The notes: generated by a model from the letters alone, not told the origin. Shown: positions 51,267 to 60,162, counted from the first letter of the stretch. The stretch: 64,000 nt of DNA from Actinoplanes cyaneus (GCF_016862095.1 NZ_BOMH01000007.1:1-64000), one strand, 5' to 3'. Translations and numbers: made by a program.

Positions 51267-52118
51267 TCAGATCGCCGGGGTCTGTATGCGGATGCCGTCG
51301 ACGTTGATGCGGATGGCGGTGTCCTCGTGCGGAGCCCGCAACGGCGTGACCACCGCGAAGTTGTCGGCGAGCGCGGCCAGGTCGGTGCCCGGGTCGAGCT
51401 CCTCCTCGGCGGCCTGGACCGCGGTGCGGACGTAACCGTCGCCGGCCTCGGCGATGCTCATCTGGACCTGGCCGAAACGGGCCAGTGACGCCTGCTTCAG
51501 CCCGCGGATGCCGTCCACGTGCAGGTCGGGGACGTTCAGGTTGAAGACCGTGCCGGGCGGGGTGTGCAGCAGCGTGGGCAGCATCCGGACGGCGAGCTCG
51601 GCGCCGCTGGCCCAGTGGTGCTTCTCCTCGTCGGCCTTGTGGAGCGCGTCGATGGCGGCTCCTCCGCTGGCCGCGGTGGCCTGGGCCGGGGTGAGCACGT
51701 CCAGGGAGACCGCCAGGCCGCGCAGCCCGGCGTGGGAGGCGGTCAGCGTGGCGCCGACGGTGCCGGAGTGAACCACTGCCGCTCCGGCGTTCGCACCCCG
51801 GTTGATGCCGGAGACGACCAGGTTGGGCGGCGGGCCGAACGCCTCCCGCAGGGCGAGCAGGACGATGTACGCGGGGGAGGCGGCTACGCCGTACGCGGGA
51901 ATGTTCTTGGCGCCTTGGATCTCCCGCGGCTCGGAGACGATCTTCCCGTCCTGCACGACGGCGGTCATGGACGCGCTGCTGCCGCTCGATTCGCTCAGGG
52001 GCGCCGCGACGACCACGTCGTATTCGGCGTGCGCGAGTGCCCGCGCCAGCCAGCGGATGCCCGGCGCCTCGATGCCGTCGTCGTTGGTGATCAGGATGCG
52101 CAGGTCGCGAGGGGTCAT
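51267..52118 (-). CDS. surE: SurE-family 5'/3'-nucleotidase
   Basis: A 283-residue protein starting at MTPRDLRILITNDDG. Motifs: ITNDDG (Asp13, Asp14), SESSGSSAS and SGINRGANAG, the SurE metal site. It dephosphorylates nucleoside monophosphates and related phosphates in the cytoplasm. Its ATG overlaps the stop of the pfkB-type kinase gene by 4 bases, so kinase and phosphatase are translationally coupled. Confidence 0.9.
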   Translation of the reverse strand: MTPRDLRILITNDDGIEAPGIRWLARALAHAEYDVVVAAPLSESSGSSASMTAVVQDGKIVSEPREIQGAKNIPAYGVAASPAYIVLLALREAFGPPPNLVVSGINRGANAGAAVVHSGTVGATLTASHAGLRGLAVSLDVLTPAQATAASGGAAIDALHKADEEKHHWASGAELAVRMLPTLLHTPPGTVFNLNVPDLHVDGIRGLKQASLARFGQVQMSIAEAGDGYVRTAVQAAEEELDPGTDLAALADNFAVVTPLRAPHEDTAIRINVDGIRIQTPAI

Positions 52119-53050
52119 GTTGCCTTCTTTATCGGGGTCAGCCGGACTCGTTCGGTCAGTACCCGGACGGCGTCGACGTGCCCGGTGCCCAGGCCGTGCC
52201 GGGTGACGTTGAGGGCGCCCGCGGCCGCGCCGGTGCGGACCGCGTCGGTCATCGAACCGCCGGCGGCCAGGGTGGCGGCGACTCCGGCGGTCATCGAGTC
52301 GCCGGCGCCGCGGTGCTCGGCGGCGGTCAGCCGGGGCAGGGTGACCGCGTAGATCTCGTCGTCGATCAGGGCCAGCGCTCCCTCGTCGGCGCGCGAGACC
52401 AGGACCGCCCCGGCTCCGTCCGCGTTCAGCTTGACCAGGGCATTCACGAGTTCCCGGGTGGATCCGTCGGCAGCCAGTCCATCCTTGATCAGCTCCTCGT
52501 GGCTGATCTTGACGACGTCCAGCCCGACGGTGAGCACCTCCTCGAGGTAGCGCCCGCACAGGTCGGCGATCACGCGGCAGCCGTTCGCGCGCAGATCCGC
52601 GGCGAGCCGCCCGTACACCTCGGGCTTGATCACCGAGGGGTGTGCGGGGCCGCTGAGGATCGCGATGCCGGCCCGCAGGCCTTCGGCCAGGCTCAGGTTG
52701 TAGAGCTCGTCGAGCTCGTGCCGGGAGAGCGGGACGCCGGGGCGCTCGGCGATCTCCTCGCGGCTGCCGCTGCGGCGGTCGTGGACGTACCAGCCGGTGC
52801 CGTTCTCGCGGCGGACCAGGCGGATCGTGACGCCGGGCAGCTCGGACATCAGCGGGGCCAGCACCCGGCCGACCTCGCCGCCCGCGGCGGTGCAGAGCGT
52901 CACCTGGGCGCCGAGCGACGTGATCATGCGGGTCTGCCAGATGCCCTGGCCACCCGGGTGCACGTGCAGCTCCGGCTCGTCGTGGTGTTGCTCGATGGTC
53001 ACCGTCAGCTGGGGAGCCGGCGCGAAGACCATGACCCGGCCGTCACTCAT
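52115..53050 (-). CDS. PfkB-family (1-phosphofructokinase-like) carbohydrate kinase
   Basis: A 311-residue protein starting at MSDGRVMVFAPAP; other in-frame ATGs up to 53077 exist but lie in an inverted repeat. Motifs: HPGGQGIWQTRM near the N-terminus and AAEHRGAGDSMTAGV (PfkB signature 2, catalytic Asp) near residue 250. The sugar is uncertain: the N-terminal motif resembles 1-phosphofructokinase/tagatose kinases. Coupled to surE, which suggests a shared small phosphorylated substrate. Confidence 0.85.
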   Translation of the reverse strand: MSDGRVMVFAPAPQLTVTIEQHHDEPELHVHPGGQGIWQTRMITSLGAQVTLCTAAGGEVGRVLAPLMSELPGVTIRLVRRENGTGWYVHDRRSGSREEIAERPGVPLSRHELDELYNLSLAEGLRAGIAILSGPAHPSVIKPEVYGRLAADLRANGCRVIADLCGRYLEEVLTVGLDVVKISHEELIKDGLAADGSTRELVNALVKLNADGAGAVLVSRADEGALALIDDEIYAVTLPRLTAAEHRGAGDSMTAGVAATLAAGGSMTDAVRTGAAAGALNVTRHGLGTGHVDAVRVLTERVRLTPIKKAT

Positions 53051-53065
53051 GACTCGCATTCTCAT

Positions 53066-53100
53066 CTTTTTGCGCATCCGGCGTGGGGGATCGCAAAAAG
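53066..53100 (-). promoter_or_regulatory. Inverted repeat around the pfkB start
   Basis: CTTTTTGCG (53066-53074) recurs inverted as CGCAAAAAG (53092-53100), 17 bases apart. The AT-rich arms flank possible ATG codons of the kinase gene, so it could be an operator of the kinase-surE operon. Confidence 0.4.
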
Positions 53101-53163
53101 AACAGAAGCGACGTTTCCCGGCGGCAGGCCGTGTCTCGCCGAGCCGGCCGGGCGCGGGCGCGA

Positions 53164-53289
53164 TCAGCGGGCTTCCGGGACGTGGCGCGGCTCGGTGAGC
53201 CGGCCGACCGCCGGGCTCAGCTCCGGATGGGCGAGCAGCGACGCATCCCGGCCCTTCCCGACGGCACGAGGCCGGTGTCGAACCCTCAT
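53164..53289 (-). CDS. Possible small protein after the CDF transporter gene
   Basis: A 41-codon frame, starting MRVRHRPRAVGKGRDASLL and ending LTEPRHVPEAR. Its ATG has GGAGG at 8 bases. Third positions are about 80% G or C, and it follows the transporter gene by 40 bases on the same strand. No family was recognised; the protein is basic. It could be chance in GC-rich DNA. Confidence 0.33.
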   Translation of the reverse strand: MRVRHRPRAVGKGRDASLLAHPELSPAVGRLTEPRHVPEAR

Positions 53290-53329
53290 CACCGGATCCT
53301 CCGCGATCGAGGTGATGATCGCCATACCG

Positions 53330-54244
53330 TCACCAGCCGGTGGGGGTGCAGTGCCCTCCCGCGCCGGCCGGTTCCACCTGGAGCGTGGCGTGCTCGATGG
53401 CGAACTCGTCGTGCAGCGCCTCGCGCGCCACGGTCAGGACCGCGCCGAGTTCGGCGGCCGGCTCCAGGCGCAGGTGCGCCGAGGCGACCTCCATGCCCTC
53501 GGTCAGCGTCCAGACGTGCAGGTCGTGCACGTCACAGACACCCGGGACGGCGGACAGCCGCTCGCGGACCGCGCCCACGTCCACGTGGTGCGGAGCGGCC
53601 TGGACCAGGATGCGCACCGCCGAGCGGCCCAGCGCGAACGTTCTCGGCAGGATCATCAGCGCGACGCCGACGGCGACGATCGGATCCGCGTACGCCCAGC
53701 CGGTCAGCCAGATCACCACCGCGGCCACGATCACGCCGGCCGAGCCGAGCAGGTCGCCGATCACCTCCAGGTACGCGCCGCGGACGCCGATGTTCTCCTT
53801 CGCGCCCGACCGCAGCAGCGCGAACGCGACCAGGTTGGCGGCCAGCCCGCCGAGCGCCACCAGCAGCATCGCGCCGGCCGGCACCTCCGGCGGGCCGGTG
53901 AACCGGCGCACCGCCTGGACCACCACGAACCCGGCGACCAGGGTCAGCAGGGCCGCGTTGGCCAGCGCGGCGAGCACCTCCAGCCGGTAGAGCCCGAACG
54001 TGCGGGCCGAATCGGACCCGGCGCGACCCGCGGCGGTGATCGCGGCCAGGGTCATCGCGATGGCGAGCACGTCGGTGAACATGTGCCCGGCGTCGGAGAG
54101 CAGCGCGAGCGAGCCGGTCAGCCCGGCGGCCGCCGCCTCGACCAGCATGAACCCGGTGAGCAGCCCGGCCGCCCACCACAGCCGGGCGCGGTGCCGGGCG
54201 CCGGCGTGCAGTGCCCGGGCGCCGTGGTCGTGACCGGCTCCCAT
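53330..54244 (-). CDS. Cation diffusion facilitator (zinc/cobalt/cadmium efflux)
   Basis: A 304-residue protein starting at MGAGHDHGARALH. Six membrane segments; the metal site is SDAGHMFTD in TM2 and EVIGDLLGSAGVI in TM5. A His-rich N-terminus and a C-terminal cytoplasmic domain (HHVDVGAVRERLSAV, DVHDLHVWTLTEGMEV) complete the CDF layout. It exports divalent cations in exchange for protons. A palindromic site lies about 60 bases upstream. Confidence 0.92.
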   Translation of the reverse strand: MGAGHDHGARALHAGARHRARLWWAAGLLTGFMLVEAAAAGLTGSLALLSDAGHMFTDVLAIAMTLAAITAAGRAGSDSARTFGLYRLEVLAALANAALLTLVAGFVVVQAVRRFTGPPEVPAGAMLLVALGGLAANLVAFALLRSGAKENIGVRGAYLEVIGDLLGSAGVIVAAVVIWLTGWAYADPIVAVGVALMILPRTFALGRSAVRILVQAAPHHVDVGAVRERLSAVPGVCDVHDLHVWTLTEGMEVASAHLRLEPAAELGAVLTVAREALHDEFAIEHATLQVEPAGAGGHCTPTGW

Positions 54245-54303
54245 GTCTCCACCTTCCGTCGTCGATCGCGTCGCCGCTAAGGTATGCGTACATCGCAATA
54301 TGT

Positions 54304-54315
54304 GCAATCGATTGC
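54304..54315 (-). promoter_or_regulatory. Palindrome GCAATCGATTGC upstream of the CDF gene
   Basis: A perfect 12-bp palindrome, with GCAATATGTGCAAT close by on the gene side. AT-rich palindromes of this type are bound by ArsR/SmtB- or MerR-type metal sensors, but no regulator gene is adjacent. Confidence 0.4.
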
Positions 54316-54417
54316 GGGTCGCGCGGCCGCGTTCTCGCGGTGACGGTAACGGGCACGCCCGTCGTGGCGTGCCAGGCGCCCGGCTTGATCAGCACAATCA
54401 CCCAGCCGTGCGATTGT

Positions 54418-54482
<65 letters not shown>

Positions 54483-54581
54483 TTCACGGTGGCTGTCAGA
54501 GGTGGCTTCCAGCGGGACGCCGGCTCCCTGGGGTGCTTCAAGCGGGTCGCGGCAGCCCCGGGAGCCGGTCGGCCGGGTCCG

Positions 54582-56732
54582 TCACGGATGCCAGTCGGGG
54601 TTCGTGCCCACCGTGGTCAGCCGCTGGGTGGCGCGGGACAACGCGACGTACAGGGTGCGGACGCCGGCCCGGTCGATCGCGATCTCGCCCGGCTCGACGA
54701 GCACGACCGCGTCGTACTCCATACCCTTGGCCTCCAGGGCGGTGACCACCTGGACCCGCTCCGGCAGGCCGGTCACCCACCCGGCGATCTCGTCGCGGCG
54801 CGGCACCGGGGTGATCACGCCGATCGTCCCGTCCACGTCGGCGAGCTGCTTCTCGGTCAGCTCGCGGACCGTCGCCGGCAGCGCGCCGGCGCCGGCCACC
54901 AGATCCACCGGGTCGACCCCGGTCGAGCGCACGGCCGAGGGCAGCGGCAGGTCCGGCAGGATCGCGCGGATCACCCCGGCGGCCACCGCGAAGATCTCCG
55001 ACGAGTTCCGGTAGTTCGTGGTCAGCGCGTAACTGTTGCGCTTGCGCGAGCCGAGCGCCTTCTCCCGGGCCCGGTCCAGCTCGTCCGGGTCACCGGACCA
55101 CGCGGTCTGCGCCGGGTCGCCCACGATGGTCCAGGACGCGTACTGCCCGCGGCGGCCGACCATCCGCCACTGCATCGGTGACACGTCCTGCGACTCGTCG
55201 ACCACGACGTGCGCGAAGTCACGGTAGTCGTCCTCGCGCTGGGCGTGCGCGGTGCGCGCGGCCGCCTGACGGTCCGCGAACGTGCTGACCTCCTGGACCC
55301 CGTCCCGTACATGGAACGGGTTCTTGCTCTTCTTCTGCGGCTTGCGCGGGCGGCCCATCAGCTCGTCGAGCTCGTCCAGCAGCGCCACGTCGGCGATGGT
55401 CGGCCCGAGCTCGTCCAGCCCGTCGAAGGAGCCCTGCAGGGTCTCGATCTCGTCACGGGACAGGACCCCATTGGCGTACGACCGGAGCCGCCCCCGATCG
55501 GCCAGCCAGCGCAGCACCCGCATCGGGGTGAAGCGGGGCCACCAGGCCCTCAGGAAGTCCCGGAAGTCGGAGCGGTCCGCCAGTTCCGCCTCGAACTCGC
55601 GCTTCTCCGGCAGGCCGGACAGCTTCTGGTCGCGCGCCTGCGCCCAGAGTGCGTCGAAGACCCGGTCGAAGCCGTGCCCGCGCACCTCGTTGCGGCGCGC
55701 GCCACGCGGCAGCGCCGAGCGGCGGATCTTGTCCAGCGAGGCCGCGTCGAGCCGCAGCAGCGCACCCCGGTAGAGCAGGCGCAGCTCGGTCGGCGCGCCT
55801 GGCACCGCGTCGTGCGAGGCGCGCTCCAGCACCCGGCGCATCCGCAGCGAGCCCTTGATCGCGGCCACTTCGCCGGAGTCCACCCGGGTCGCGTCCCAGC
55901 CCGGGACCAGCGTGCCGAGCGAGCGCAGCGTTGCGGTGTCCTCGCCGAGCGAGGGCAGCACGGTCGCGATGTACTCCACGAAGACGCCGGACGGCCCGAC
56001 GACCAGGACGCCGCCGCCGGCGAAGCGGCTGCGGTCGGAGTAGAGCAGGTAGGCCGCACGGTGCAGGGCCACCGCGGTCTTGCCGGTGCCGGGGCCGCCG
56101 GTGACGATCGTCACGCCACCCGCGGGGGAGCGGATCGCGTCGTCCTGCTCGCGCTGGATGGTGGCGACGATGTCGCGCATCCCGCGGCCGGTCGCCTTCG
56201 ACAGGCTGGCCAGCAGAGCGCCGTCGCCGACCACCCGCATCCCGGGCGGAGCCGCCTCCGGATCGAGCAGATCGTCCTCGATGCCGGTGACCTTCTCCCG
56301 GCTGGACTGGATCATCCGGCGCCGGACGACACCCAGCGGCTCGGCCGGGGTGGCCCGGTAGAAGGCCGCGGCGGCCGGCGCGCGCCAGTCGACGACCAGC
56401 GGTTTCGACATGTCGTCGCGGATACCCATGCGGCCCACGTAGTGCGTGGCGCCGTCCAACTGATCGAGACGGCCGAAGACCAGCCCCTCATACTCGGTGT
56501 CCAGGGCGTGCCGGCGGCGGGCCGCGTGGAAGACCATCGCGTCGCGCTCGACCAGAGCGCCGAACGTGCCGACCCCGGCGAGCTGATAGCCCTCCTTCTC
56601 GGCGCGGGACGCGTCCTTGCGCAGCTCGACGAGACGGGCGTAGACCCGGTCCACATGCTGCTGCTCGACCGCGATCTCCTGTTGCAGGACGGTGGCGTCG
56701 CTCAAGTCGGTCGTTCTCCCTTTCATGCGCAC
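54582..56732 (-). CDS. HelR/HelD-like superfamily I ATPase
   Basis: A 716-residue protein; the ATG 2 codons later is equally good. The N-terminal coiled arm (EIAVEQQHVDRVYARLVELR) is followed by a UvrD-like motor: Walker A TGGPGTGKTAVALHR (about 212-219), Walker B VVVDESQDVSPMQW, QxxR-type LTTNYRNSSEIF and GMEYDAVVLVEP. This matches the HelD family that binds RNA polymerase; the actinobacterial HelR branch removes stalled or rifamycin-bound polymerase. It may contribute to rifamycin tolerance. The family is secure, the HelR sub-assignment less so. Confidence 0.85.
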   Translation of the reverse strand: MRMKGRTTDLSDATVLQQEIAVEQQHVDRVYARLVELRKDASRAEKEGYQLAGVGTFGALVERDAMVFHAARRRHALDTEYEGLVFGRLDQLDGATHYVGRMGIRDDMSKPLVVDWRAPAAAAFYRATPAEPLGVVRRRMIQSSREKVTGIEDDLLDPEAAPPGMRVVGDGALLASLSKATGRGMRDIVATIQREQDDAIRSPAGGVTIVTGGPGTGKTAVALHRAAYLLYSDRSRFAGGGVLVVGPSGVFVEYIATVLPSLGEDTATLRSLGTLVPGWDATRVDSGEVAAIKGSLRMRRVLERASHDAVPGAPTELRLLYRGALLRLDAASLDKIRRSALPRGARRNEVRGHGFDRVFDALWAQARDQKLSGLPEKREFEAELADRSDFRDFLRAWWPRFTPMRVLRWLADRGRLRSYANGVLSRDEIETLQGSFDGLDELGPTIADVALLDELDELMGRPRKPQKKSKNPFHVRDGVQEVSTFADRQAAARTAHAQREDDYRDFAHVVVDESQDVSPMQWRMVGRRGQYASWTIVGDPAQTAWSGDPDELDRAREKALGSRKRNSYALTTNYRNSSEIFAVAAGVIRAILPDLPLPSAVRSTGVDPVDLVAGAGALPATVRELTEKQLADVDGTIGVITPVPRRDEIAGWVTGLPERVQVVTALEAKGMEYDAVVLVEPGEIAIDRAGVRTLYVALSRATQRLTTVGTNPDWHP

Positions 56733-56751
56733 CGCCAGCGCTCACGCGAAG

Positions 56752-56777
56752 GGGGCAATCGAACTTACTCCTGCCCC
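56752..56777 (-). promoter_or_regulatory. Inverted repeat upstream of the HelR-like gene
   Basis: GGGGCA (56752-56757) and TGCCCC (56772-56777), 14 bases apart, 20 bases before the start. helR genes in some Streptomyces are preceded by a palindromic rifamycin-associated element; I cannot confirm that this is one. Confidence 0.3.
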
Positions 56778-56985
56778 GCAACAAGCGGCGAAGCGGCCCG
56801 GGGTCTGTGTCGTGGATCGCGACTTCCGGCGAGATCCGGAGGTGGTGTCCGGCCGGCGCCAGGCGTCACCGGGACCACGCCGCGACCCCGTGTCCGATCC
56901 GCACGACAGACCCCCGCCGTTTCACCGCATCGTTCGAGCGTTACAGAAACGACCGGGGGCGCGCTGTTGTTCCGCTCAAGCCGCC

Positions 56986-57099
56986 CTGCGGCACGACGAG
57001 CCCAACCAACTTGCGGTACGACGTGCCCAAGCACCTTGCGGCACGACGGGCCCAACCGGCTTGCGGTACGACGTGTCAGGCCGCCTTGCGGTACGACGT
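56986..57099. repeat. Five 25-bp tandem units running out of the hydrolase 3' end
   Basis: The core CTTGCGGTACGACGTG starts near 56986, 57011, 57036, 57061 and 57085 (period 25, then 24). The last copy lies within the final codons of the hydrolase gene, and the other four lie beyond its stop. Spacers such as CCCAACCAAC vary. Confidence 0.85.
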
Positions 57100-58017
57100 G
57101 CGCCGGCCGGCCTTGCGGGTGGCACGGTTCGCGCGGCGGACGATCTCGACCAGCGCGGCCGACACCTCGTCCGGACGCTCCAGCGGCAACATGTGGCCGG
57201 CGCCCGGGCAGACGGTCAGCGCGGCGTGCGGCAGGGCGGCCGCGATCGACTCGGCGCATGCCGTCGGGGTCAGCCTGTCCCGGTCGCCGACCAGCACCGC
57301 GGCCGGCACGTCGCCGATCGAGGCGAGCGTGTCCAGCCGCTGCTGCGCGCCGATCGAGGCCCGGAAGCCGCCGATCGAGCGCAGCGGCGCACGGCCCACG
57401 CTGCGCAGCGTCAGGCCCAGCGCCTCGTCGGCGCACCGGTCGCCGAAGAGCAGCCAGCGCAGCGCCGGGGCCAGGGCGGGCAGCACGGCCCGGTGCGGAC
57501 GCCACGCGCCGGAGCGGGCCAGCACGCCGGCGCCGAGCGTCTCGCCGACGCGCAGGACACCGGCCAGGCTCTCCGGAAGGCCGTACCGCGTATGGGTGTG
57601 GCCCTCGGCGGTGGTCGAGACGAACAGCAGGCCGGCCACCCGCGCGGCGAACTCGCCGGGGTGCCGGTGCGCGAACTCCATGATCGTCATGCCGCCCATC
57701 GAGTGCCCGCCGAGCACCACGGGCCCGGTCGGAGCCAGCCGGCGCAGCACCTCGGCCAGGTCGTCGCCGAGCTGATCCAGGGTGGCCGAGCTGCGCCGGG
57801 TCGGCGAGGAGCGGCCGTGGCCCCGGATGTCGTAGGTGATCACCCGGGGCGCGCGCCGGCCCAGCCCCGCGAGCGCCTCGACCTGCCGCCGCCAGGTGCG
57901 CCGGTCCAGGCACCACCCGTGCAGCAGGACCACGGTCACCGGGGCATCGTCCGGCCCGGAGACCTCGGCGTGCAGCCGCACACCGTCGGGCATCACGATC
58001 TCGGTTCGCTCGAGCAT
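57076..58017 (-). CDS. Alpha/beta-fold hydrolase
   Basis: A 313-residue protein starting at MLERTEIVMPDG behind GGAGG. Oxyanion motif LLHGWCLDRRTW, nucleophile elbow GGHSMGGMT (Ser), acid VLVGDRDRLTP and catalytic His in CPGAGHMLPLERP. The triad is complete. The general pattern fits esterases/haloperoxidase-like enzymes; the substrate is unknown. Its last codons (TSYRKAA) are encoded by the first unit of a 25-bp tandem repeat. Confidence 0.88.
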   Translation of the reverse strand: MLERTEIVMPDGVRLHAEVSGPDDAPVTVVLLHGWCLDRRTWRRQVEALAGLGRRAPRVITYDIRGHGRSSPTRRSSATLDQLGDDLAEVLRRLAPTGPVVLGGHSMGGMTIMEFAHRHPGEFAARVAGLLFVSTTAEGHTHTRYGLPESLAGVLRVGETLGAGVLARSGAWRPHRAVLPALAPALRWLLFGDRCADEALGLTLRSVGRAPLRSIGGFRASIGAQQRLDTLASIGDVPAAVLVGDRDRLTPTACAESIAAALPHAALTVCPGAGHMLPLERPDEVSAALVEIVRRANRATRKAGRRTSYRKAA

Positions 58018-58166
58018 GGGCACCTCCGCGCTTGTCACGCCTCCCGTCGTACCCACGGGTAATAATCATCACTCGCGATCACCCGAATCGGTACTGTCCG
58101 CCACGGTGACCGTGAGCTGCCTCCCAATTACTTTTCTTGGCCGTCCGGACGGCGAGAATCGACGTC

Positions 58167-58781
58167 ATGACAGCCACTCGCGCTGCCCAGGCCATCACGC
58201 CCAGCACTGCTCTGGGTGAGCTCATCACGGGCAACAAGCGTTTCGTGTACGGGAAACCGCAATACGGGCACAGCGTCACCCAGGCGGCCGCGACCGCCGG
58301 TGGTCAGCAGCCGCACTCGGTCGTGCTCGGCTGCATCGACTCCCGCGTGCCCCTCGAGGCCGTCTTCGACCAGCCGTTCGGCGCGATCTGCGTGGCCCGC
58401 TCCGGCGCGCACGTGCTGGACCGCTCGCTGACCGGCTCGGTGGAGTTCGCGGTGTCGGCGCTCGGCGTCTCGCTCGCCCTCGTGGTGGGGCACAAGCGGT
58501 GCGGCGCGGTGACCGCCACGGTCGGCGCGGTGCGCTCCGGCGAGCGCCCTGACGGTGACGTGGGCTACCTGGTGGAGGCGATCGCGCCGGCCGCCGACGG
58601 CGTCGACCTGGACGACCCGGAAGCGGCGGAACGGGTGATCCGCGTGCACGTCGAGCGGACCGTGGAGCAGCTACGGGCCACGCCGGAGCTGTCCGCGGCG
58701 ATCGCCGCCGGGACGGTGGACGTGGTGGGCGCGATCTACGACCTGGACACCGGGTGGGTGGAGTTCCTCGACCACGCCTGA
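58167..58781 (+). CDS. Beta-class carbonic anhydrase
   Basis: A 204-residue protein starting at MTATRAAQAITP; a TTG 10 codons upstream is in frame. Zinc ligands are clear: Cys56 with the Asp-Arg dyad in CIDSR, then His109 and Cys112 in GHKRCGA. It interconverts CO2 and bicarbonate. The sequence ends after IYDLDTGWVEFLDHA, typical for the family. Confidence 0.93.
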   Translation: MTATRAAQAITPSTALGELITGNKRFVYGKPQYGHSVTQAAATAGGQQPHSVVLGCIDSRVPLEAVFDQPFGAICVARSGAHVLDRSLTGSVEFAVSALGVSLALVVGHKRCGAVTATVGAVRSGERPDGDVGYLVEAIAPAADGVDLDDPEAAERVIRVHVERTVEQLRATPELSAAIAAGTVDVVGAIYDLDTGWVEFLDHA

Positions 58782-58811
58782 CCGCCGGCTCCCGGCCCGG
58801 CTCCCGGCCCA

Positions 58812-58864
58812 GGCTGGTGCTCACCGTAGTTGTCGGGTGTGCGTAACCACGGTGGGAGCCAGCC
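58812..58864 (+). terminator. Imperfect hairpin after the carbonic anhydrase gene
   Basis: GGCTGGTGCTCACCGTAGTT (58812-58831) pairs at 16 of 20 positions with the inverted stretch 58845-58864. It lies 30 bases past the stop. No T-run follows. Confidence 0.45.
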
Positions 58865-59044
58865 CGGACGGTGACGCGCGCTGCGGACCGGTGCCGGGTG
58901 AGGCTCGCGTTCCCGCGAGGCGGGGCGCTGGGGGACGGACGGGCGGCTGACGACCCGTACGCCGGCAAGGAATTGGGTGTTTTGGTCGTCGGACTGACGG
59001 GCTGAGCGCTGACGATCTGTTTGGGCTGATCTTCAGGAAACGCG

Positions 59045-59082
59045 AAAAGGCACCTCCGGGCAGAAGCCGGGAGGTGCCTTTT
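59045..59082. terminator. Strong bidirectional hairpin terminator
   Basis: AAAAGGCACCTCC (59045-59057) pairs perfectly with GGAGGTGCCTTTT (59070-59082). The A-run and T-run on both sides make it work in both directions. It lies 17 bases past the leftward gene at 59100. Confidence 0.88.
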
Positions 59083-59099
59083 CCGTGCGTGAGGCTTGC

Positions 59100-59426
59100 T
59101 CAGCCCTCGAAGACGCCGGCGTCGACGAGACGCTGCTCAGCGGCGTCCCAGCCGTGCTCCGGGCTCACCGAGTTCAGCGCCTGCAGCTCGGCGCGGATCT
59201 TGGCGCCGTGGCCGGCCGCGGCCAGCACCCGGATCTCCTCCACGAAGGCGTCCGAGTCGGTCTTGAGGTGCGTGGTCTTGCCGTTGGTCAGGTTGCGCAC
59301 GTACGCGAAACGGCCGTTGGCGAGCGGGATGAGGTATTTGTACTCACCGAGCACGCTGAGGGCGCCACCGGTGCTCTGGCCGGCGCGGACTGATGCGCGG
59401 GCGGTCTTTGAGGTGTTGCTCGCCAC
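59100..59426 (-). CDS. Small hypothetical protein
   Basis: A 108-residue protein with a GTG start and GGAG at 8 bases. It reads MASNTSKTARASVRAGQS, then YKYLIPLANGRFAYVRNLTN and a helical C-terminus. No membrane or catalytic motif was seen. A good ribosome-binding site and a strong terminator support it as a real, probably well expressed gene. Confidence 0.8.
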   Translation of the reverse strand: MASNTSKTARASVRAGQSTGGALSVLGEYKYLIPLANGRFAYVRNLTNGKTTHLKTDSDAFVEEIRVLAAAGHGAKIRAELQALNSVSPEHGWDAAEQRLVDAGVFEG

Positions 59427-59670
59427 GGCGGTACTCCTTGAGGAAAAGCTCGAGCAGATAAAAATGGCCGAAGCAACTCTACACGACCCCAGGTGAACCG
59501 CACCGTCGGAGCAGGTACAGGCGTTGGACCGGATGTGCCACTACGACTGGTCCCGCAGTCGATGTTGCGGATTCTCTGGCGCACCATCCGTACCAACCGG
59601 CATCATGGGACACGATCAACCGCGGTCGAGGTCGTAGGGGAAGACGCACCTCGGTCTCCGGGAGGTCACC

Positions 59671-60162
59671 GTGCCAACGTGTGGCGTCGTATACGTCCAC
59701 TCAACCCCGCTCGCCGTGTGCCAGCACGTCGAATGGGCCATAGCGCGCGTCCTGACTGCGCCGGTCAATCTTCATTGGACCGTGCAGCAGGTCGACCCCA
59801 GCATGCGCCGTGCCGAGTGCAGCTGGACCGGACGCGCGGGAACTGGCGCCGAGCTGGCTGCTGCCCTCCGGCAGTGGCCCATGATTCGTTTCGAGGTGAC
59901 CGAAGAGCCGAGCCCAGGGCTGGACGGCGAGCGGTTCATGCACGTCCCCGGCCGCGGGTTGTTCCACGGCACGATGGGCGCCTCGGGCGACATCCAGATC
60001 GGCGAGGACCGGCTGCGCGCCATCATGGCGTCCGCCCGGGCTCCCGAAGCGCTGGCGCATGCCCTGGAAAAGGCTCTCGGCACCGCGTGGGACGCGGAGC
60101 TCGAGCCCTACCGGTACGCGGGCGACGGCGCGCCGGTCACGCTCCTGACCCGGGTCGGGTGA
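59671..60162 (+). CDS. DUF3145 family protein
   Basis: A 163-residue protein with a GTG start behind GGGAGG. The sequence (TCGVVYVHSTPLAVCQHVEW, LHWTVQQVDPSMRRAECSW, then FEVTEEPSPGLDGERFMHVP) matches what I know of DUF3145, a family confined to actinobacteria. Function is unknown; two Cys are near the N-terminus. Confidence 0.85.
   Translation: MPTCGVVYVHSTPLAVCQHVEWAIARVLTAPVNLHWTVQQVDPSMRRAECSWTGRAGTGAELAAALRQWPMIRFEVTEEPSPGLDGERFMHVPGRGLFHGTMGASGDIQIGEDRLRAIMASARAPEALAHALEKALGTAWDAELEPYRYAGDGAPVTLLTRVG

Noticed and set aside
56986-57099. Possible CRISPR array
   Set aside because: The period is 25 with 15-base cores and near-identical spacers; CRISPR needs longer repeats and unique spacers, and there are no cas genes.
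58871-59005. 44-codon frame ending LGVLVVGLTG
   Set aside because: No ribosome-binding site and no partner; the hydrophobic end alone is not convincing.
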